Notes under the pieces: model-generated | What the model was told of the DNA's origin: nothing | The model's database searches: none | What the model saw: only the letters and a program-made list of their open reading frames with translations | In this document: piece by piece, positions 4,879 through 5,533 of the stretch | How positions within the stretch are numbered: the first letter of the stretch is position 1 | Layout: every line of letters begins with the position of its first letter | Assembly: GCA_003235785.1 (NCBI GenBank) | Contig: QJYE01000516.1 | Coordinates: 1-5,533, forward strand | DNA length: 5,533 nucleotides | Direction of reading: 5' to 3' | Source of the DNA: Nitrospirota bacterium | Lineage (GTDB): Bacteria > Nitrospirota > Nitrospiria > Nitrospirales > UBA8639 | Position numbers and translations under genes: made by a program

Positions 4879-4910
4879 CAGGGGCCAAATAGCTTGGCCC
4901 CTGTTTTTTT
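4879..4910 (+). terminator. Strong rho-independent terminator
   Basis: A perfect 10-bp stem, CAGGGGCCAA (4879-4888) with TTGGCCCCTG (4894-4903), encloses the loop ATAGC and is followed immediately by seven T residues (4904-4910). It ends transcripts of the microprotein gene. It lies only 19 nt before the ATG of the second lipoprotein, so that gene needs read-through or its own promoter, and the terminator could act as a control point. Confidence 0.92.
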
Positions 4911-4929
4911 AAAGAGAAGACAACACGAC

Positions 4930-5533
4930 ATGGCTCACACATTAAAACCTAAATGCCCACACACCTTACGCCTGACACCCTGGGAATGGTGCCTACTCCT
5001 TGCCATTACCGGAACCTTTTTGGCTCAGGGATGTACTGAACGCCCATCGAACCAAATCGATTCCGTCATCCGCACCTTACAAGATGCGCGTCTCTCTGGC
5101 GCCCAGGACTACGCGTATGAACAGTTACAGCAAGCCGAGATGTCCTATAGTCAAGCCATCAATGAACTGGACAACCAAGATGAGAAGTTTGCCTGGTGGA
5201 GAAGCTACTCTCAAGGGAAACAGATGCTAGATCGTGCATTAGCTCAGGCGGATCAAGCGAAATCCGAAGCGTTAGCCAATCTGGAGGAAACCAAAAGCAA
5301 TGCGCAAGTGGCCCTGACCCTCGCAAGACAAAATGTCCAGGACACTCAAACACTGCTCCTGGAAGGTCGTGAACACCCGACCATGCACCAGCAGTTTGAG
5401 GAACTTCATCTGGCCTTGCAGAGAGCCGATGCCCTGCTCGACACGATTGAATCCGAAATAATGGCGCAAGGAGACTATATCCAAGTCATGACCACAGCCC
5501 ATGCCGTGGAAATCGTCACAGGATCGATTCAGA
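4930..5533 (+). CDS. Second DUF4398-type helical lipoprotein, 3'-truncated by window edge
   Basis: An open frame of 201 codons runs off the right edge. AAAGAGAAG (4911-4919) lies 10 nt before the ATG. A somewhat long n-region precedes a hydrophobic stretch WCLLLAITGTFLAQGC, with lipobox LAQGC and lipidation expected at Cys35. The mature chain is helical and clearly parallels the first lipoprotein: LQDARLSGAQDYAYEQLQQA (50-69) aligns with LQIAKEAGAMEYAPEDF, KFAWWRSYSQGKQMLDRAL (86-104) with AFVLMRNYDEAKTLLAKV, QADQAKSEALANLEETK with DAEQAKTKAETNKQQAK, and AQGDYIQVMTTA (179-190) with AKEDFLGVKAKA. The interval between conserved landmarks is almost the same (126 versus 125 residues). If it ends like its paralogue, roughly 15-20 residues are missing. 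It probably sits in the outer membrane facing the periplasm. Function is unknown. No convincing promoter is visible between the terminator and the ATG. Confidence 0.85.
   Translation, partial: MAHTLKPKCPHTLRLTPWEWCLLLAITGTFLAQGCTERPSNQIDSVIRTLQDARLSGAQDYAYEQLQQAEMSYSQAINELDNQDEKFAWWRSYSQGKQMLDRALAQADQAKSEALANLEETKSNAQVALTLARQNVQDTQTLLLEGREHPTMHQQFEELHLALQRADALLDTIESEIMAQGDYIQVMTTAHAVEIVTGSIQ

Noticed and set aside
5159..5502. Minus-strand frames opposite the second lipoprotein
   Set aside because: They are antisense shadows of a clear lipoprotein coding frame and have no recognisable features.
1..5533. tRNA, rRNA, CRISPR array, insertion sequence or attachment site
   Set aside because: No cloverleaf, rRNA-like stretch, regular spaced repeats, transposase motif or terminal inverted repeats were seen on either strand.

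Overview
The window looks like part of the chromosome of a Gram-negative bacterium with about 50% GC. It encodes outer-membrane-type lipoproteins with lipoboxes, a periplasmic L,D-transpeptidase, and promoters of the sigma-54 (RpoN) -24/-12 type. The gene style, with helical DUF4398-type lipoproteins beside a B12-binding radical SAM protein and a PqqC/TenA-fold protein, would fit Nitrospirota such as a low-GC Nitrospira. That assignment is an inference from memory, not something the sequence proves.

Left part, minus strand (1-1251). Two co-directional genes are separated by 83 nt. The upstream one (499-1251) encodes a 250-aa heme-oxygenase-like (PqqC/TenA/CADD-fold) protein that keeps a plausible diiron ligand set. 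The downstream one (1-415, cut by the window edge) is the N-terminus of a probable B12-binding-domain radical SAM protein. A candidate sigma-70-type promoter lies near 1341-1369.

Centre and right, plus strand (1697-5533). This is an envelope-oriented region with three separate sigma-54-like promoters, all on the same strand. P1 (1697-1713) precedes a 105-aa coiled-coil protein of unknown function. P2 (2476-2492) precedes a two-gene operon: a DUF4398-type lipoprotein (2617-3231) and, 3 nt later, a membrane-anchored L,D-transpeptidase (3235-4455). P3 (4612-4628) precedes a 37-aa, very basic, disordered microprotein (4684-4797) with a near-ideal ribosome binding site. A strong intrinsic terminator (4879-4910) follows, and 19 nt after it a second DUF4398-type lipoprotein begins (4930 to beyond the right edge).

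The most interesting reading is that the same roughly 150-residue helical periplasmic domain occurs three times: in both lipoproteins and, more divergently, as the N-terminal half of the L,D-transpeptidase. Together with the shared sigma-54 promoter type, this suggests a co-regulated envelope module in which helical lipoproteins and a peptidoglycan cross-linking enzyme work together, possibly in a Braun-lipoprotein-like way. The promoter matches and the domain similarity were read by eye. The functional link is a hypothesis.
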